From positions 319,501-383,500 of the forward strand of contig JAAOOA010000090.1 in assembly GCA_012861695.1 (NCBI GenBank): 64,000 bases of DNA. Reading direction: 5' to 3'. Below, one piece after another: positions 47,012 through 60,731 of this stretch. Within the stretch, counting starts at the first letter, position 1. Every line of letters begins with the position of its first letter. A program made the translations under genes and the position numbers. Source of the stretch: Trematomus loennbergii (taxonomy: Eukaryota; Chordata; Actinopteri; Perciformes; Nototheniidae). Below the pieces are notes generated by a model, which had not been told where the DNA came from, did no database searches, and worked only from the letters and a program-made list of their open reading frames with translations.

Positions 47012-47589
47012 GTCACAAGAAAGGACAGTTTTCAATCAGGTGGTTACCGTGCTTTCAGTCAGTGAGCTCAGCAAGGACAACGAAAATCAGTCTTATTCAA
47101 ATCAGGGAAAGACTGTAGACAAACATATTTCCAAAATCTTAACTGTTGTCATAAAAAAGCATCAATAGTTCGCTTGGGTCACCTGGATCAAGCTCTAAAG
47201 ACAACACTCACACGCAGTGCTATCACATTTTAAATGCGCAAAGCTAAAGAACATTGCACTTCTGTGAGGTTGGAGGGTTTCTCAAGAGGCAGATGTGAAA
47301 TGAACGAGAGCAGCTTTCTGAAGAACTGCATGGCCTCTCGTCGCAGTGACCTGAGGTGTTTTGTTTAATTATAATCTCTTAATCGCTGACTGCTAGGGAA
47401 CATTGTTAGCATAACTGTCTGTCCATTATAGTTAGAGAAGCAGAGAAACCAGCAGAAAGGAAAGTGAGACAATAGTCTTTGAGTTTAGTTCTGAAGACAA
47501 TAGGCTGCACGATAGAGACATTCCTTTTGTTAGCATTGTACAGAAGAAATTATGAGCCTTGTCACTGCTGATGATTGACTGAGGACAGA

Positions 47590-47645
47590 CACACACACAC
47601 ACACACATACATACACACACACACACACAGAGACACACACACACA
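47590..47645. repeat. (CA)n microsatellite, interrupted
   Basis: CA repeats with CATACATACA and GAGA interruptions. Confidence 0.85.
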
Positions 47646-47770
47646 TGTTACGTTCCTCGGGTGCAACTGAAAGAAATGCGCGACAACTATTATTTGGTTT
47701 TGTTTTGATACATATTTCTTATCGTATCTTTTGAAATGATATGTAATCCTTGAATAAGCACTGCTTAAGT

Positions 47771-47905
47771 TATGATGCTTCCTGTGTGGCTCAGCGAATC
47801 AGAGTGTTGATGGTTCGATCCCTGACCCCTGCAGTCATCATGTCAAAGGTGTGTGAGTGTGTGTTAATGTTGATGAGCAGGTGGCACCTTGTATGAATGA
47901 ATGAA
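47771..47905 (+). mobile_element. tRNA-like SINE fragment, second family
   Basis: CCTGTGTGGCTCAGCGAATC (A-box region), GGTTCGATCCC (B box), CATGTCAAAGGTGTGTGAGT and GATGAGCAGGTGGCACCTTG. This is a different family from the SINE at 8,309. A partial relative of its body lies near 53,325-53,380. Confidence 0.6.
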
Positions 47906-48056
47906 AGCTGACTTTGATTGGTTGCGAGGACTAGAAAAGAGCTATGTAATTGTCGTCTATTTACCGTTCCTAATGTGGGGACAGCCTCAGGGTGCTGCAG
48001 CTGGCTGTCACAGATCATTGTTTCCTGACACACTGCTGTCACCACACAATGCCTTC

Positions 48057-50743
48057 AATACGCTGACTTTAATACGCTGCCTCCAGTACGCTGCCTTCAG
48101 TACGCTGCCTTCAGTACGCTGCCTCCAGTACGCTGCCTTCAGTACGCTGCCTCCAGTACGCTGCCTCCAGTACGCTGCTCAGTACGCTGCCTCCAGTACG
48201 CTGCCTTCAGTACGCTGCCTTCAGTACGCTGCCTCCAGTACGCTGCCTCCAGTACGCTGCCTTCAGTACGCTGCCTCAGTACGCTGCCTTCAGTACGCTG
48301 CCTCCAGTACGCTGCCTCAGTACGCTGCCTCCAGTACGCTGCCTTCAGTACGCTGCCTTCAATACGCTGCCTCCAGTACGCTGCCTCAGTACGCTGCCTC
48401 AGTACGCTGCCTTCAGTACGCTGCCTCAGTACGCTGCCCCAGTACGCTGCCTGCAATACGCTGCCTGCAATACGCTGCCTTAATACGCTGCCTCCAGTAC
48501 GCTGCCTCCAGTACGCTGCCTTCAGTACGCTGCCTCCAGTACGCTGCCTTCAGTACGCTGCCTTCAATACGCTGCCTCAGTACGCTGCCTTCAGTACGCT
48601 GCCTCCAGTACGCTGCCTTCAGTACGCTGCCTCCAGTACGCTGCCTTCAGTACGCTGCCTTCAATACGCTGCCTCCAGTACGCTGCTTCAGTACGCTGCC
48701 TTCAGTACGCTGCCTTCAGTACGCTGCCTCCAGTACGCTGCCTTCAGTACGCTGCCTTCAGTACGCTGCCTCCAGTACGCTGCCTCCAGTACGCTGCCTT
48801 CAGTACGCTGCCTCCAGTACGCTGCCTTCAGTACGCTGCCTCCAGTACGCTGCCTTCAGTACGCTGCCTTCAATACGCTGCCTCCAGTACGCTGCCTTCA
48901 GTACGCTGCCTCCAGTACGCTGCCTTCAGTACGCTGCCTTCAGTACGCTGCCTCCAGTACGCTGCCTTCAGTACGCTGCCTCCAGTACGCTGCCTTCAGT
49001 ACGCTGCCTTCAATACGCTGCCTCCAGTACGCTGCCTTCAGTACGCTGCCTCCAGTACGCTGCCTTCAGTACGCTGCCTCCAGTACGCTGCCTTCAGTAC
49101 GCTGCCTTCAATACGCTGCCTCCAGTACGCTGCCTTCAGTACGCTGCCTCCAGTACGCTGCCTTCAGTACGCTGCCTCCAGTACGCTGCCTTCAGTACGC
49201 TGCCTCAGTACGCTGCCTTCAGTACGCTGCCTCCAGTACGCTGCCTCCAGTACGCTGCCTGCAATACGCTGCCTGCAATACGCTGCCTTTAATACGCTGC
49301 CTCCAGTACGCTGCCTCCAGTACGCTGCCTTCAGTACGCTGCCTCCAGTACGCTGCCTCCAGTACGCTGCCTTCAGTACGCTGCCTCCAGTACGCTGCCT
49401 CAGTACGCTGCCTTCAGTACGCTGCCTTCAGTACGCTGCCTTCAGTACGCTGCCTCCAGTACGCTGCCTTCAGTACGCTGCCTTCAGTACGCTGCCTCCA
49501 GTACGCTGCCTTCAGTACGCTGCCTTCAGTACGCTGCCTCCAGTACGCTGCCTTCAGTACGCTGCCTTCAGTACGCTGCCTTTAATACGCTGCCTCAGTA
49601 CGCTGCCTTCAGTACGCTGCCTTCAGTACGCTGCCTCCAGTACGCTGCCTCCAGTACGCTGCCTTCAGTACGCTGCTCCAGTACGCTGCCTTCAGTACGC
49701 TGCCTTCAATACGCTGCCTCCAGTACGCTCGCCCAGTACGCTGCCTCCAGTACGCTGCCTTCAGTACGCTGCCTCAGTACGCTGCCTTCAGTACGCTGCC
49801 TCCAGTACGCTGCCTTCAGTACGCTGCCTCCAGTACGCTGCCTCCAGTACGCTGCCTGCAATACGCTGCTGCAATACGCTGCCTTTAATACGCTGCCTCA
49901 GTACGCTGCCTCCAGTACGCTGCCTTCAGTACGCTGCTCCAGTACGCTGCCTCCAGTACGCTGCCTCCAGTACGCTGCCTTCAGTACGCTGCCTTCAGTA
50001 CGCTGCCTTCAGTACGCCTTACGCTGCCTTCAGTACGCTGCCTTCAGTACGCTGCCTCCAGTACGCTGCCTTCAGTACGCTGCCTTCAGTACGCTGCCTA
50101 ATACGCTGCCTCCAGTACGCTGCCTTCAGTACGCTGCCTTCAGTACGCTGCCTCCAGTACGCTGCCTCAGTACGCTGCCTTATACGCTGCCTCCAGTACG
50201 CTGCCTCCAGTACGCTGCCTTTAATACGCTGCCTCCAGTACGCTGCCTCCAGTACGCTGCCTTCAGTCAACGCTGCTCCAGTACGCTGCCTCCAGTACGG
50301 CAGCCTCCAGTACGCTGCCTTCAGTACGCTGCCTTCAGTACGCTGCCTCCAGTACGCTGCCTCCAGTACGATGCCTCCAGTACGCTGCCTTCAGTACGCT
50401 GCCTCCAGTACGCTGCCTCCAGTACGCTGCCTCCAGTACGCTGCCTTAATACGCTGCCTCCAGTACGCTGCCTCCAGTACGCTGCCTTCAGTACGCTGCC
50501 TTCAGTACGCTGCCTCCAGTACGCTGCCTCCAGTACGCTGCCTCCAGTACGCTGCCTTTAATACGCTGCCTCCAGTACGCTGCCTCCAGTACGCTGCCTT
50601 CAGTACGCTGCTCCAGTACGCTGCTCAGTACGCTGCCTCCAGTATACGCTGCCTTTAATACGCTGCCTTCAGTACGCTGCCTCCAGTACACTGCCTCCAG
50701 TATACGCTGCCTTTAATACGCTGCCTTCAGTACGCTGTGTTGG
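48057..50743. repeat. 14-bp minisatellite, about 190 units, 2.7 kb
   Basis: The unit is CAGTACGCTGCCTY (Y = C or T), with rarer AATACG, CTCAG and CTGCAA variants and single-base losses. Three units make 42 bases, so frames stay open in all phases (463 codons forward, about 100 reverse). These translations are not genes. The long alternation of CC and TC variants forms a readable unit-order pattern. Confidence 0.95.
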
Positions 50744-50744
50744 A

Positions 50745-51890
50745 GCCATAATGTATTTTGTTTTTATTTTATCTGCACAAAGTATATATGCATGTTCCTC
50801 ATCCTCAGTGGTACTGCAGGATAAATGCCTACAAAATGAGGAGATACTCAGTTTTCCACTGATCTCATGTTTGTGCATCCTTATACACATATGTTGTGTG
50901 ACAGTACCTCCACTAAGGAAATGTTGAATGAACATGTAGTTCTGACATTGTACACAGGATGGAGCATTCACTTGTGAGCATAGGTAATCACCGGTTGATC
51001 AGATTCAGGTGTGTGGGACGGGGAGCAAAACCTTTTAGGCCGTGTCGAGGTGAGCTGTGTTAACCTGTTTGTATCCACCATGACTAGAGGCATATATTGT
51101 TCGTCTGAATGGAAACGTGGATAAAACTCATCATGGTGAATATATTGAACACAAAATAAATGATAGATTCAAAGATACGACTCATATGGACATTGTTTCA
51201 TAGTCTGGAACACGCAAGTTCTCCCGTTCCCATCCTCAGTGGTTTAAGTATAGACTAGGTTTAAAAGTCACTTCACGCTTCCTTCAGGATGCTAACCTGT
51301 GCTCCTCACCTGCTTAACTCATCAACCTTCACGTTGTTTTCACACACAATAAGAGGAGGAAGCCCTTCTCTTTTCTCCGACATGCTGTTCACGTGAAACC
51401 TGACAAGTATTTAATGGATAAAAACCATTTAGAGTTGGTTAAATAAACCTCTTCAGTTTTAGCCATGTTTGGGTCCTTGAGACATTAGAGATGGGTCACT
51501 TGTGTGTAACAATAATGTCATATACGTCATGATGTATACAATTTGTAGAAAACAAGCAACAATTAATATGACAGCATCTAATGTGAGATATGCATTCGAT
51601 ATATTATAGAGTATAGTGTTTGTATAATGAATGTAATATTGTGTTTTCATGGAACTATAGTTAGTTAGCTTTTTGATTTAAGCACAGTCAAGTTTAAAGT
51701 GAAACTACACGGCATTCTTTAGTAGAATAAATAAACCAGGCGGAGATGATCGGTGTTGAAATATAACTATTTTCGGAGTGTGCACCTGTCATTAGCCTTT
51801 TGTGTGTGAGAGGATAAAGGACCCGCCCCCCCCAAAAAAGAGGACTGAGGCCCAGCTGCACACTGAGAGGTGGTGACAGGTCTGTGTCCA
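50745..51890. other. lmx1b large intron: no recognised feature
   Basis: Mixed unique sequence; no gene, RNA or element ends found. Confidence 0.3.
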
Positions 51891-51892
51891 CA

Positions 51893-51949
<57 letters not shown>
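51893..51949. repeat. (CA)n microsatellite
   Basis: About 28 uninterrupted CA units. Confidence 0.93.
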
Positions 51950-51950
<1 letters not shown>

Positions 51951-54755
51951 TCATCACAGGTCTTCCTTTTGTTCATCATGTGGACATTTAAAACACAAAG
52001 GACAGGTGTGAGCTGCAGAATAGACAGAGTTTAAGTGTAGGGTCGTCCACACCTAAGGAAAATAAACCCTTAGTTGTAGTTAAAGGAAACATAGTGGTGA
52101 TGTATTAACTGAGTAATGTGACGCTAAGCAGCTGAGCTTTAATATTAACAATACTGCAGTGTAGTATAGTAGTAGTTGACTTCAATTCATTAAAAATAAG
52201 TTGCAGCACTGATGGCTAAACCATTGTTTGAGTGAGTATTTGTAACGCTTTTACTTTCCAATTTCACATTATTTGCACTGTTCTGAACAAGGGGCAGTTC
52301 CTTATGTTGAAGAGTAATGATTTAAAATATACTAAACACACATTTCCCAGCGGTGCCACCTTCTTTCTTCTATCTTTCCAACGCAAAAACCTCAGTATGA
52401 TCACATCGCGAATAAGGACAGAAACAAATATGTGTAAACAACGATGCCAAACCTTAACGCTAACCACAGCATGCTGACATAAACAAAGCTGACATTATGA
52501 TGAATAACACCAGTATGAACCAAAGAATTGACCTTATTATTTAAATGACATGTACATTCATCCAATAGTTGTTGAGATCTTGCACTCTGGACAAAAGAGG
52601 TTGACTCATTGTGTACATTAAAGTAGAAGAAATAGATCCCAAAACCATATAGAATATTTTTAGAGATGAGGTGACTTCCACTACGTTGCAAAAGGGGCTT
52701 TATTTTTTCACATTCTGTATTTACCAACGATCCAGAGTAGGAAATACAGACTGATAAAGCTGTGAATATAGTATCCCATGTAACAAAGACTTTTTTAATA
52801 AATGCCTTCGGACGAATAAATCAATGTGTCTTAGACGAGGGACGTCATCTCCATTCAGCCTGTCAGTCAGTCAGAGCTGCTACTAATAAACATCCTGGAG
52901 GCACGGGGACTTAACACCACTTATTACCTCATAAACAGACATGGCTTTGGGCAGATAGGGAGGAGGGGGGGGGGGTTAGGAGGCAGACTTTATTTCCTTG
53001 GGATCCCCTCCCCCCTCCTTCTCATCCCCTTTCCCGATATTTGTTTGAAGAAGAATACACCACTGCTGGTTGTCTCCCCCAGCCTCCACACACACACACA
53101 CCACACACGCACACACACACTTCACACACATTCACACACCACACACGCTGACACCTGCATGGCTCTGTGACGGCAGACCAGAGGAGCGATGACCTCCACT
53201 CTCATGCTCTCTGTGGGGAAATGAATGTCAGCAATGTGATTGTCAAAACTTGCAATTTTGATTTTACCATTTTTAATTAAAGACAGGATTGTATGAGTCC
53301 ACTGATCGTTATATCGGCCCTGCAGTCCACATGTCAAAGTGTCATTAAATGCTCACAAAGAGTGTGTATGAATGAACATTAGATTAGATGTTGAGCAAAA
53401 TTAATTACATTCTTCTTCTTCTTTAAATAGTGACATAAGATAGCCTTAATGTCGACTTCTAGAGTTTATGTGTCAAAATCGACAGTATCAGCATCCTGCG
53501 TCCCTGTCTGATCTTAAGAGGCGTTATGCTAATCACAATCAGGTTATTTTGCATGCAGTATAAATGTGTTATTTCTTTATCTTTTCTTCAAAAAAATTGT
53601 TCATTTTAATATGTTTGCATGCATGGGTCCCTAAACAGTCTTGGAATTGCACAAATTGAGTAGGACAAGAAAGCTGGGACCCCAATTAGTCCAAGTCTGT
53701 GTGGAGAGGATAGTCCCCATACTTAACGTTTGAATAGGCGCCTAACCAAAACACATTTTAAAACAGACGTATGAATATCTTGACACATATTTCTGATGTA
53801 CATAACCCCGTTGACGTGCCATTTCCCCCTGAAGACAAAACAGGGTTTAGGAGTAGAGTAGCTTGCTTGTACATTAAGTCCTTATGAAGCTGCAAGCTGC
53901 TGCATATAATAAACTCGTTTATTGTAAGCCTTTCTTTATGTCATCAAGTCGCTCTGTACATGTTTCAGCTGTCAGCCTGCACTTCAGTACAGAGCGGGAC
54001 AAATGAACCAGAGACCAAAGGTTTCCATCGGGGGGGATTACAGATGTATATTTGTGTAAGGTGGTGTTCATCCCAGACGAAAACACCCACACCTACACAC
54101 ACACACACATGTACAGTGTGCACACAATATAATATACATGTCCACAACACCAAGGTCCAAAAGGAGTCCAGGTTTCCAGTAAACTAAGCACGACTTATCG
54201 TTCACCACAACCGTGTTCAGCAAAGATTCTTACGATGAAGAACAAAGCACATTTCATAAAAGAAGATACAACTCCCTCTGTTATTGTTTGTGTCCCTTAC
54301 AGCTGCACACATGCTGTGAAGTTATTAAAGATCTCCCTGGAGCTTTAACCAGCTTAACAAAACAGAACTGTGTCTAAAAAAACGCAACAAAAACAGGCAT
54401 TGTATCGCCAAGTGAAAGCTGCTGCAGGTACATAAAGCCGTATCTCAGCCAAGCAGCCACAGGAACTAATACTAAAGATTAGATTGAACATTGCACAGAT
54501 TGTTAATTCAACAGATTGACACTGATGTGGAAACGTGTTATAAAAAACACCTTCCACAAATAAAATAAAAACCTTTGTAAATTTGGATCGAAAAGGCATT
54601 TATGTGTCTCAATGTTTTGCATTGTACACACACGGAGAGTTTTGAGACGGTCCGAAGAAAAATCTACTTGTATTACTTGACCATTTATGAATATAGCGTG
54701 ATGGCGTATCATTCGGTCTCTGCATTTCAGAGTAAGAGCATGCAGTCTGGTTACC
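51950..54755. other. lmx1b large intron: spacer with small CA tracts
   Basis: Short CA tracts lie at 53,088-53,150 and 54,090-54,110 and a G run near 52,965. No coding or RNA gene is visible. Part of a SINE body is near 53,325. Confidence 0.3.
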
Positions 54756-54759
54756 ATAT

Positions 54760-54950
54760 AAGGCGTGTGGTGCAGTGGGTTAGTGCGTTGGTGTTCTGAT
54801 CAGGGGGTCACAGTTTCAAACCCCACTGCAGTCAGCATGTCGTTGTGTCTCTGAGACACTTCACCCCAAATTGTTCCTGTGGGGATTGCCCACAGTATTG
54901 AGTATGTTAGTCGCTTTGGATAAAAGCGTCTAACAAGTGACATGTAATTT
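54760..54950 (+). mobile_element. tRNA-derived SINE, second copy
   Basis: GGTGCAGTGGGTTAGTGCGT with B box GTTTCAAACCCC and TCGCTTTGGATAAAAGCGTC tail; same family as 8,309-8,502, with an 8-base loss at CTCTGAGACAC. Confidence 0.8.
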
Positions 54951-55275
54951 AATATACAGTATGGTCTATGGTAACTATCTATGTTCATCTTATGTATCCA
55001 CATTTACTCAAGGATTTCCAATCTGTTCAAGCAGATACTATTGAGACAAATATACCTCCATAAAGATTAACAAGAATTACAACATGTGTTACCTACTGTA
55101 TGCTTTCTGTATTATAAAAAATTGTTATTTAGAAACATTTATACATAAAAAATAAATCATGAGTAACTGGGATTACTCCATTTGGACCTTGATTAACAAA
55201 TAGAGAGTATACAGATACACGGAGGAAGGTATACAAAGTCTTTAGCACTGTTCTGAGTCACATCAGTTATCACAG

Positions 55276-55391
<116 letters not shown>

Positions 55392-55574
55392 ACTGCAAAA
55401 AGCACTGTGCTGCCTCACCATTTCCACCCTCAGCGATGAGGTCATTATACGAGGCCTGATAATAAATGAGGACAGGGTGAAGGTGAAACAGCAGCAGGAG
55501 AGGTGGTTTTCTTTTTACTGTGATGTGTATATATTCACTGTTGTATATTTTATCTAATGTTTATGTCATGTGGA

Positions 55575-55892
55575 AGGCCTGTCACGATAATTAATTTTTT
55601 GGACGATACATTTCCCCCGAAATTATTTGCGATAAACGATAATATTGTCGGCACCGTTGTAAGACCATTTTAGACCACTGACATAATGATAATATATAAT
55701 AATAATTCGAGTACATCCTTTCAAACAGAACTTTTTATTCAACATTGCAAATGAAATGTGAAATAATATTCAAATATATAAATTATATATAATAAATAAA
55801 ACAAATTAAATTATAAAAAATTAATTAAATCACACACAACCAAAACAATCAATAAATAGACTCAGGCTGGAAAATATATATATATATATATT

Positions 55893-55926
<34 letters not shown>

Positions 55927-56640
55927 CATATGAATAAATATGAGCACACATTGTCTCACAAGCAAAAAAACCCTCCTTAAAATAGCAGTCAAGTGTACAG
56001 TCCACTGTCCATACAAAGACCCAGATGCCTCAACAGGCCATATCCAGATCTGTAATTCAAAGATTTCGAGCAAGGAACACCAACATGTTTGCATTTTCGG
56101 GCAAATGCATCTTGATTGCAAACTGTCGGGAAGGTGGGGGCTCTCCATCTCCAGCTGCCGTGTTTGCTCCCAGCTGGGAAACACGGAATGGGGTGGTTGT
56201 GTTTCAGGTGCAGTTTAAGGTTGGTCGTATTACTAGCTTTTGTCGCTACCTTTTAAAAACAAATGCGACACACCGCCCGGCTCATTCAAGTGCGTAGGTT
56301 CGCCTCGTTGATTTGGCTTAAATCCAAAATATTCCCAAACCGGAGATGTGGTATTAGGTTTTGCAACCATTCCATTTAACTTCAAATTCCCCTCGAGTAA
56401 GTCACACCTTGTCTCCTGCTTGTCTCTATATTATTAATTTGGCTGCTACACTGCTGCACGCGGAGTGTCCTGACCTGGCTGTGTGTGAGCCCCTCACAGC
56501 GCGCCGGGCTAAAATTCTGGTCACATCCTTATGTAAACAAACACGCATGTAAACGGCAATTTATCGAGCTCAGAAAAGTTATCGAGTCCATTTTTATTTA
56601 TCGTACGATAAGTACATTTATTGATTATCGCGACAGGCCT
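55575..56640. mobile_element. hAT-like element with AGGCCTGTCACGATAA ends
   Basis: AGGCCTGTCACGATAATTAA at the left and TTATCGCGACAGGCCT at the right are inverted; TTATCG words continue inward (CGATAAACGATAAT / TTTATCGTACGATAAG). The interior holds a (TA)n tract (55,876-55,927) and several open frames of 60-97 codons with no transposase motif recognised. Confidence 0.78.
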
Positions 56641-58785
56641 AGAAGGCCTTGTTTTACTGCAGTGACAAAAAACACAGTGTCCTTAACCCTAACTCCAAAT
56701 TAGGATGGATAAAATATATGTAATCTAAATAAAATACAGCAGCAAGCTTCGAGACAAACTACCCTCTTTTCGGCAGAGACAGGAAGTCATAATCTTTGAG
56801 GTTTAAAACCAGCAACTCTGACAAAAATGATAAATAGCCTAATAATAATACTCAAAAAACTCTTATTTCTATTTTTCGCAACGTTCTTTTTCTGTCTTAA
56901 ATGATGTTCTGAGCTGCTTGGTTATGGCAACAGTCCCTGTAAATATACAACACTTTACAATCAAAAGATATCCCTGCATGTCTCTATCACTTCCTGTCTG
57001 TATCGTGCCAGCTGACACACACGAGGCTGTTGACAATCACTGGTGAGCTCCAGATTGTCAGAAGTGATGCAGCATCGGAAAACAAAGATGTGTTGTTCTG
57101 AAAGTATATTTGAATAGTTAGGCACTTCAAGTAGCACCAAATGGCCTGAAATGGTAAGTGTTCCTCTCAGAAATTAGGAATGTTCCCAAATCTGAATGGT
57201 GTGTTCTGGAAAGCACCAATAATGTGTTGGAAAGAGATTTTTTTTTTATGATGCTCACCATGATTGACATGTCTGTGCTTCAGTTGTGTTTCTACAAATC
57301 TATTCATATCATTATGGATGATGGCCACAAGATAAAAAACACCTGTTCTGTTTGCTATAAAGGACTTTGGCTAGTTATTATGCAGACTGACATAAAACCT
57401 GCATCCAAATAAAGCTTAAAACCTGTGTCTGTTAAAGTCACATCGTGTAATCCAGTCAATACTGGTGTAACATGCCGTATGAATCTGCCAGGTTTCATGG
57501 AAAATGCCATTTCTAATCAGTCAATGTGGGCGGTTTCGATAAAGATCGAAATATAAAACTGTATCTGTACAAATGTTGGACAAAGGAGGCTTAGACACCG
57601 TTGGTTATAAGTATTTATATTCCAAAGACTTGCCGAAACCATAAATAAATGTATTAGTCATTGATCTCAAGAACCACATGTTTACGCTGTTGCCACATTT
57701 GCCGTAATTGTTGCCCTGCCTCATAAGCCATTGTTGATTGGGCTGTGATTTTAGTTTGAACTGCGTTGTATTAAAATAAGTGTGTTGTCCCGAGGTCACA
57801 CACCCTCATAGTATTGTATAAAGAGAGAGCCCAGAGGAAAACATAATGTATGAATAATACAGACATCTGTTTGTCCTCATTATTAAAAAACGAAAAGAAA
57901 ACATGTATGCAAATGGTCCCCAGCAGGGTCATTAGGCAGGGAATATGAATGGAGTAATTACTGTTACACTGCTTACAGAGGCTGAACACAAGAGAAACAG
58001 GGTGTGTGTGCACTGAGTGTGTGTGCACAGAGTGTCTGTGCCTGGTGTGTGTGAATGGCTGAAGGTCTCCTTTGAGAGCAGGAAGCTAATAACGTGGACA
58101 GCTTGGAGCAGGCAGTTTTTGGACGAGCCCTCGGGGTCTTGAGTTGTCTCAGCCTGCTAAATGCCAGCCCGAGTCCCAGGAGAGCCTAGCAGTGCTGATA
58201 TTACGATTAAACAGTGAATACGAAGAGGGAGGGGAGAGACAAACACAGCCTGTCAGAGAGCGGCTGTCCTCTGAGCTCAGGCACGGATAGATTTGAGAAG
58301 AAAGAAAGAAGACGGGCTCAGTCAAACATCAATTATCTGACAGGCGGGAAACAGACACCTCAGGATAGTCAAACTTATTAAGACGGGAAAAACAAATGTG
58401 AATGAAACCCAGCTAACGTCCATCACAGATAGAGACCACCTTGCTCCCCCTTTGACTTCCAGATAATATGCAATATTTCATTTGTTTAGATCAGGGGTGT
58501 CAAACATTCGGCTCGTGGACCAAAACCACAGTGCCCAATGCAGACTTTGCAAAGTGTAAAAATGACAGAAAAGACATCGAATTTTGAATTTAATCGGTGG
58601 AAATGTGCTGAAGGACGCTACTGTTAGAGCACAAAAACAACAGGTTTTTTTGTTTGTGGGAAGTGAAGCTTAATCAATAAAACTCAGAACCCTTCCCCCA
58701 TAGGGGTTAGTGTAAGTATTAGGGGTTACAAAATACACACTGATGTCTGGCATATCAACTATTTTTGAGAGGGTGCTTCATTTTT
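56641..58785. other. lmx1b large intron: unique-looking block
   Basis: Almost free of repeats. The 57,880-58,470 part has sustained unique sequence such as GAGTAATTACTGTTACACTG and CTGATATTACGATTAAACAG with homeodomain-type cores. It is a regulatory candidate by appearance only. Confidence 0.25.
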
Positions 58786-59535
58786 AGTGTTGTAGTACAC
58801 TCAAATGAAGACCTTTTAAAAAGTTGTTTCGAGACCAATGTGAAATTGACTATGTATCTTCCACATTGGTCTTGGTACACTCCGGTCTTGGTCTTGACTT
58901 GGTCTCGACCTCTTAAAGTCTTGGTCTTGGTCTTGGTCTTGGTCTTGGTCTTGTCTTGGTCTCGAACTCTTAAAGTCTTGGTCTTGTCTTGGTCTTGGTA
59001 CACTCCGGTCTTGGTCTTGACTTGGTCTCGACCTCTTAAAGTCTTGGTCTTGACTTGGTCGTGACCTCTTAATGTCTTGGTCTTGACTTGACTTGGTCTT
59101 GACCTCTTAATGTCTTGGTCTTGGTCGTGACCTCTTAAAGTCTTGGTTTGGTTGACTTGGTCTCGACCTCTTAAAGTCTTGGTCTTGACTTGGTCTCGAC
59201 CTCTTAAAGTCTTGGTCTTGACTTGGTCTCGACCTCTTAAAGTCTTGTTCTTGACTTGGTCTCGACCTCTTAAAGTCTTGGTCTTGACTTGGTATTGACC
59301 TCTTAAAGTCTTGGTCTTGACTTGGTCTCGACCTCTTAAAGTCTTGGTCTTGACTTGGTCTTGATCTCTTAAAATCTTGGTCTTGACTTGGTCTCAAACT
59401 CTTAAAGTCTTGGTCTTGACTTGGTCTCGACCTCTTAAGGTCTTGGTCCCGACCTCTTAAAGTCTTGGTCTTGGTACTCTATGGTCTTGATCTTGACTTG
59501 GTCTGGGTTAAGGTGGTCTTGACTACAACACTACT
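58786..59535. mobile_element. Family F element with TAGTGTTGTAGT ends and 33-bp array
   Basis: TTAGTGTTGTAGTACACTC (58,783) and GGTCTTGACTACAACACTAC (59,513) are inverted ends. The whole interior between them is GTCTTGGTCTTGACTTGGTC-type repeat. Confidence 0.75.
58865..59515. repeat. 33-bp minisatellite, GTCTTGGTCTTGACTTGG type
   Basis: The unit is GTCTTGGTCTTGACTTGGTC then TCGACCTCTTAAA. It appears about 18 times, with nested GTCTTG hexamer runs at 58,918-58,960. False frames repeat QDQDFKRSRPS. Confidence 0.9.
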
Positions 59536-60377
59536 TGTCTTCTTTATGGCTTGTCACTAGTATCACCCTGTGCCAGCCAGTTTATGTATGCCAGGTTATA
59601 TTAAAGTATATTACCATATAAACTGAGTTTAGCACCGACCACCTCTCAGAGAACCCATTTCTCCAAAAAAAGAGAAAGGACTTCTCTGGATGATGTTCTA
59701 ACTTTCTTTCCCTTGGCACTGTTTGTGGACCGGGGGTCAGTTCAAACAGTGATGCTGTGGTATGAAGCTGTGATTGATGGGGGAAAATAAATGTTCAGAT
59801 GTAGATTCATCATCGTCCTCAGAGTGACGAACATTCATCAGAAGCTGCCCTCGGGCCCCTCTGTGATTTGTGGCTCTCTCGAATTTTAGAGTGTGTCCCA
59901 GTGTGCTGGAGGAATGCCACGCGGCTCTGAGGTCAGTGAAACACAGATAATTTCCTAAAGGAGCAGCAAATTGTGGGATAAAACCAAAGGACGCTGACTT
60001 TGTAAAGGGAGTGTTATCAGTCCAATGTCCTCGCTATTCTAAATTACCCAATTTATACCAGATTTACAGTTAAAAAAAGTAATAGTGGTCTCACTTTTCT
60101 CATTATTACATTTAAAGAATGTTCATATATTTAATTTCTGATTTAGTCTTCTGATTTTTAAACGTTTTATTGTACATATTGTTATTTCCTATTAACCCTT
60201 TCCTCTCTTTTTCTTGTTTCCTTATCTTCCTCTATTTCGTGGGTGTGTTACCTTATGTAATGGATTTTTATATTCACATCAAAACATTGCTCACTTCTTA
60301 TGTTGTTTACTTCTGTACGTGAGCTAAAAAGCTAGAAGAAATATCGATTTCATCTGTTCATTTTCTTCAATGGATCT
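59536..60377. other. lmx1b large intron: no recognised feature
   Basis: No gene or element ends seen. Confidence 0.3.
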
Positions 60378-60731
60378 TAAAGGTGGGGTAGGTAAGTTTG
60401 AGAAACCGGCTCGAGATACACTTTTTGTTATATTCCATGGAATGCTCTTAACATCCCGATAGCAATGAATATCTTAAGTGCTTTGACAAAAAATCCATTA
60501 AAAAATGTCATCTGTGGAAGCCGTAATACTGTAAAAAGCACGACGGCCTACCTGCCTGTCAGCCTTCCATCTGTGCACAAACTTATCTCGTGCCCTCATT
60601 GGTCATGTGCGTGTTCGTGTGTGTTGGAGGAGGGGCTCTGTAAGGAAGTGGCAGATTTTCTCCGGTTGTGTATTTTCAAATTCTAGCGATCTCGAGCCGG
60701 TTTCTCCGAAATGACCTACCCCACCTTTAAG
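60378..60731 (+). mobile_element. Family C MITE, copy 4
   Basis: AAAGGTGGGGTAGGTAAGTT ... GACCTACCCCACCTTT. About 25 bases (the CCAATCATCTGAGCCGGC segment) are missing compared with copy 1. Confidence 0.87.

Noticed and set aside
47901..49292. 463-codon open frame of repeated VRCLQYAASSTLPS
   Set aside because: Three 14-bp units make 42 bases; the frame cycles through the repeat and has no gene structure.
55891..56297. Open frames of 90-97 codons inside the AGGCCTGTCACGATAA element as transposase remnants
   Set aside because: No transposase motif, zinc finger or DDE-type signature could be recognised, so no coding call was made.
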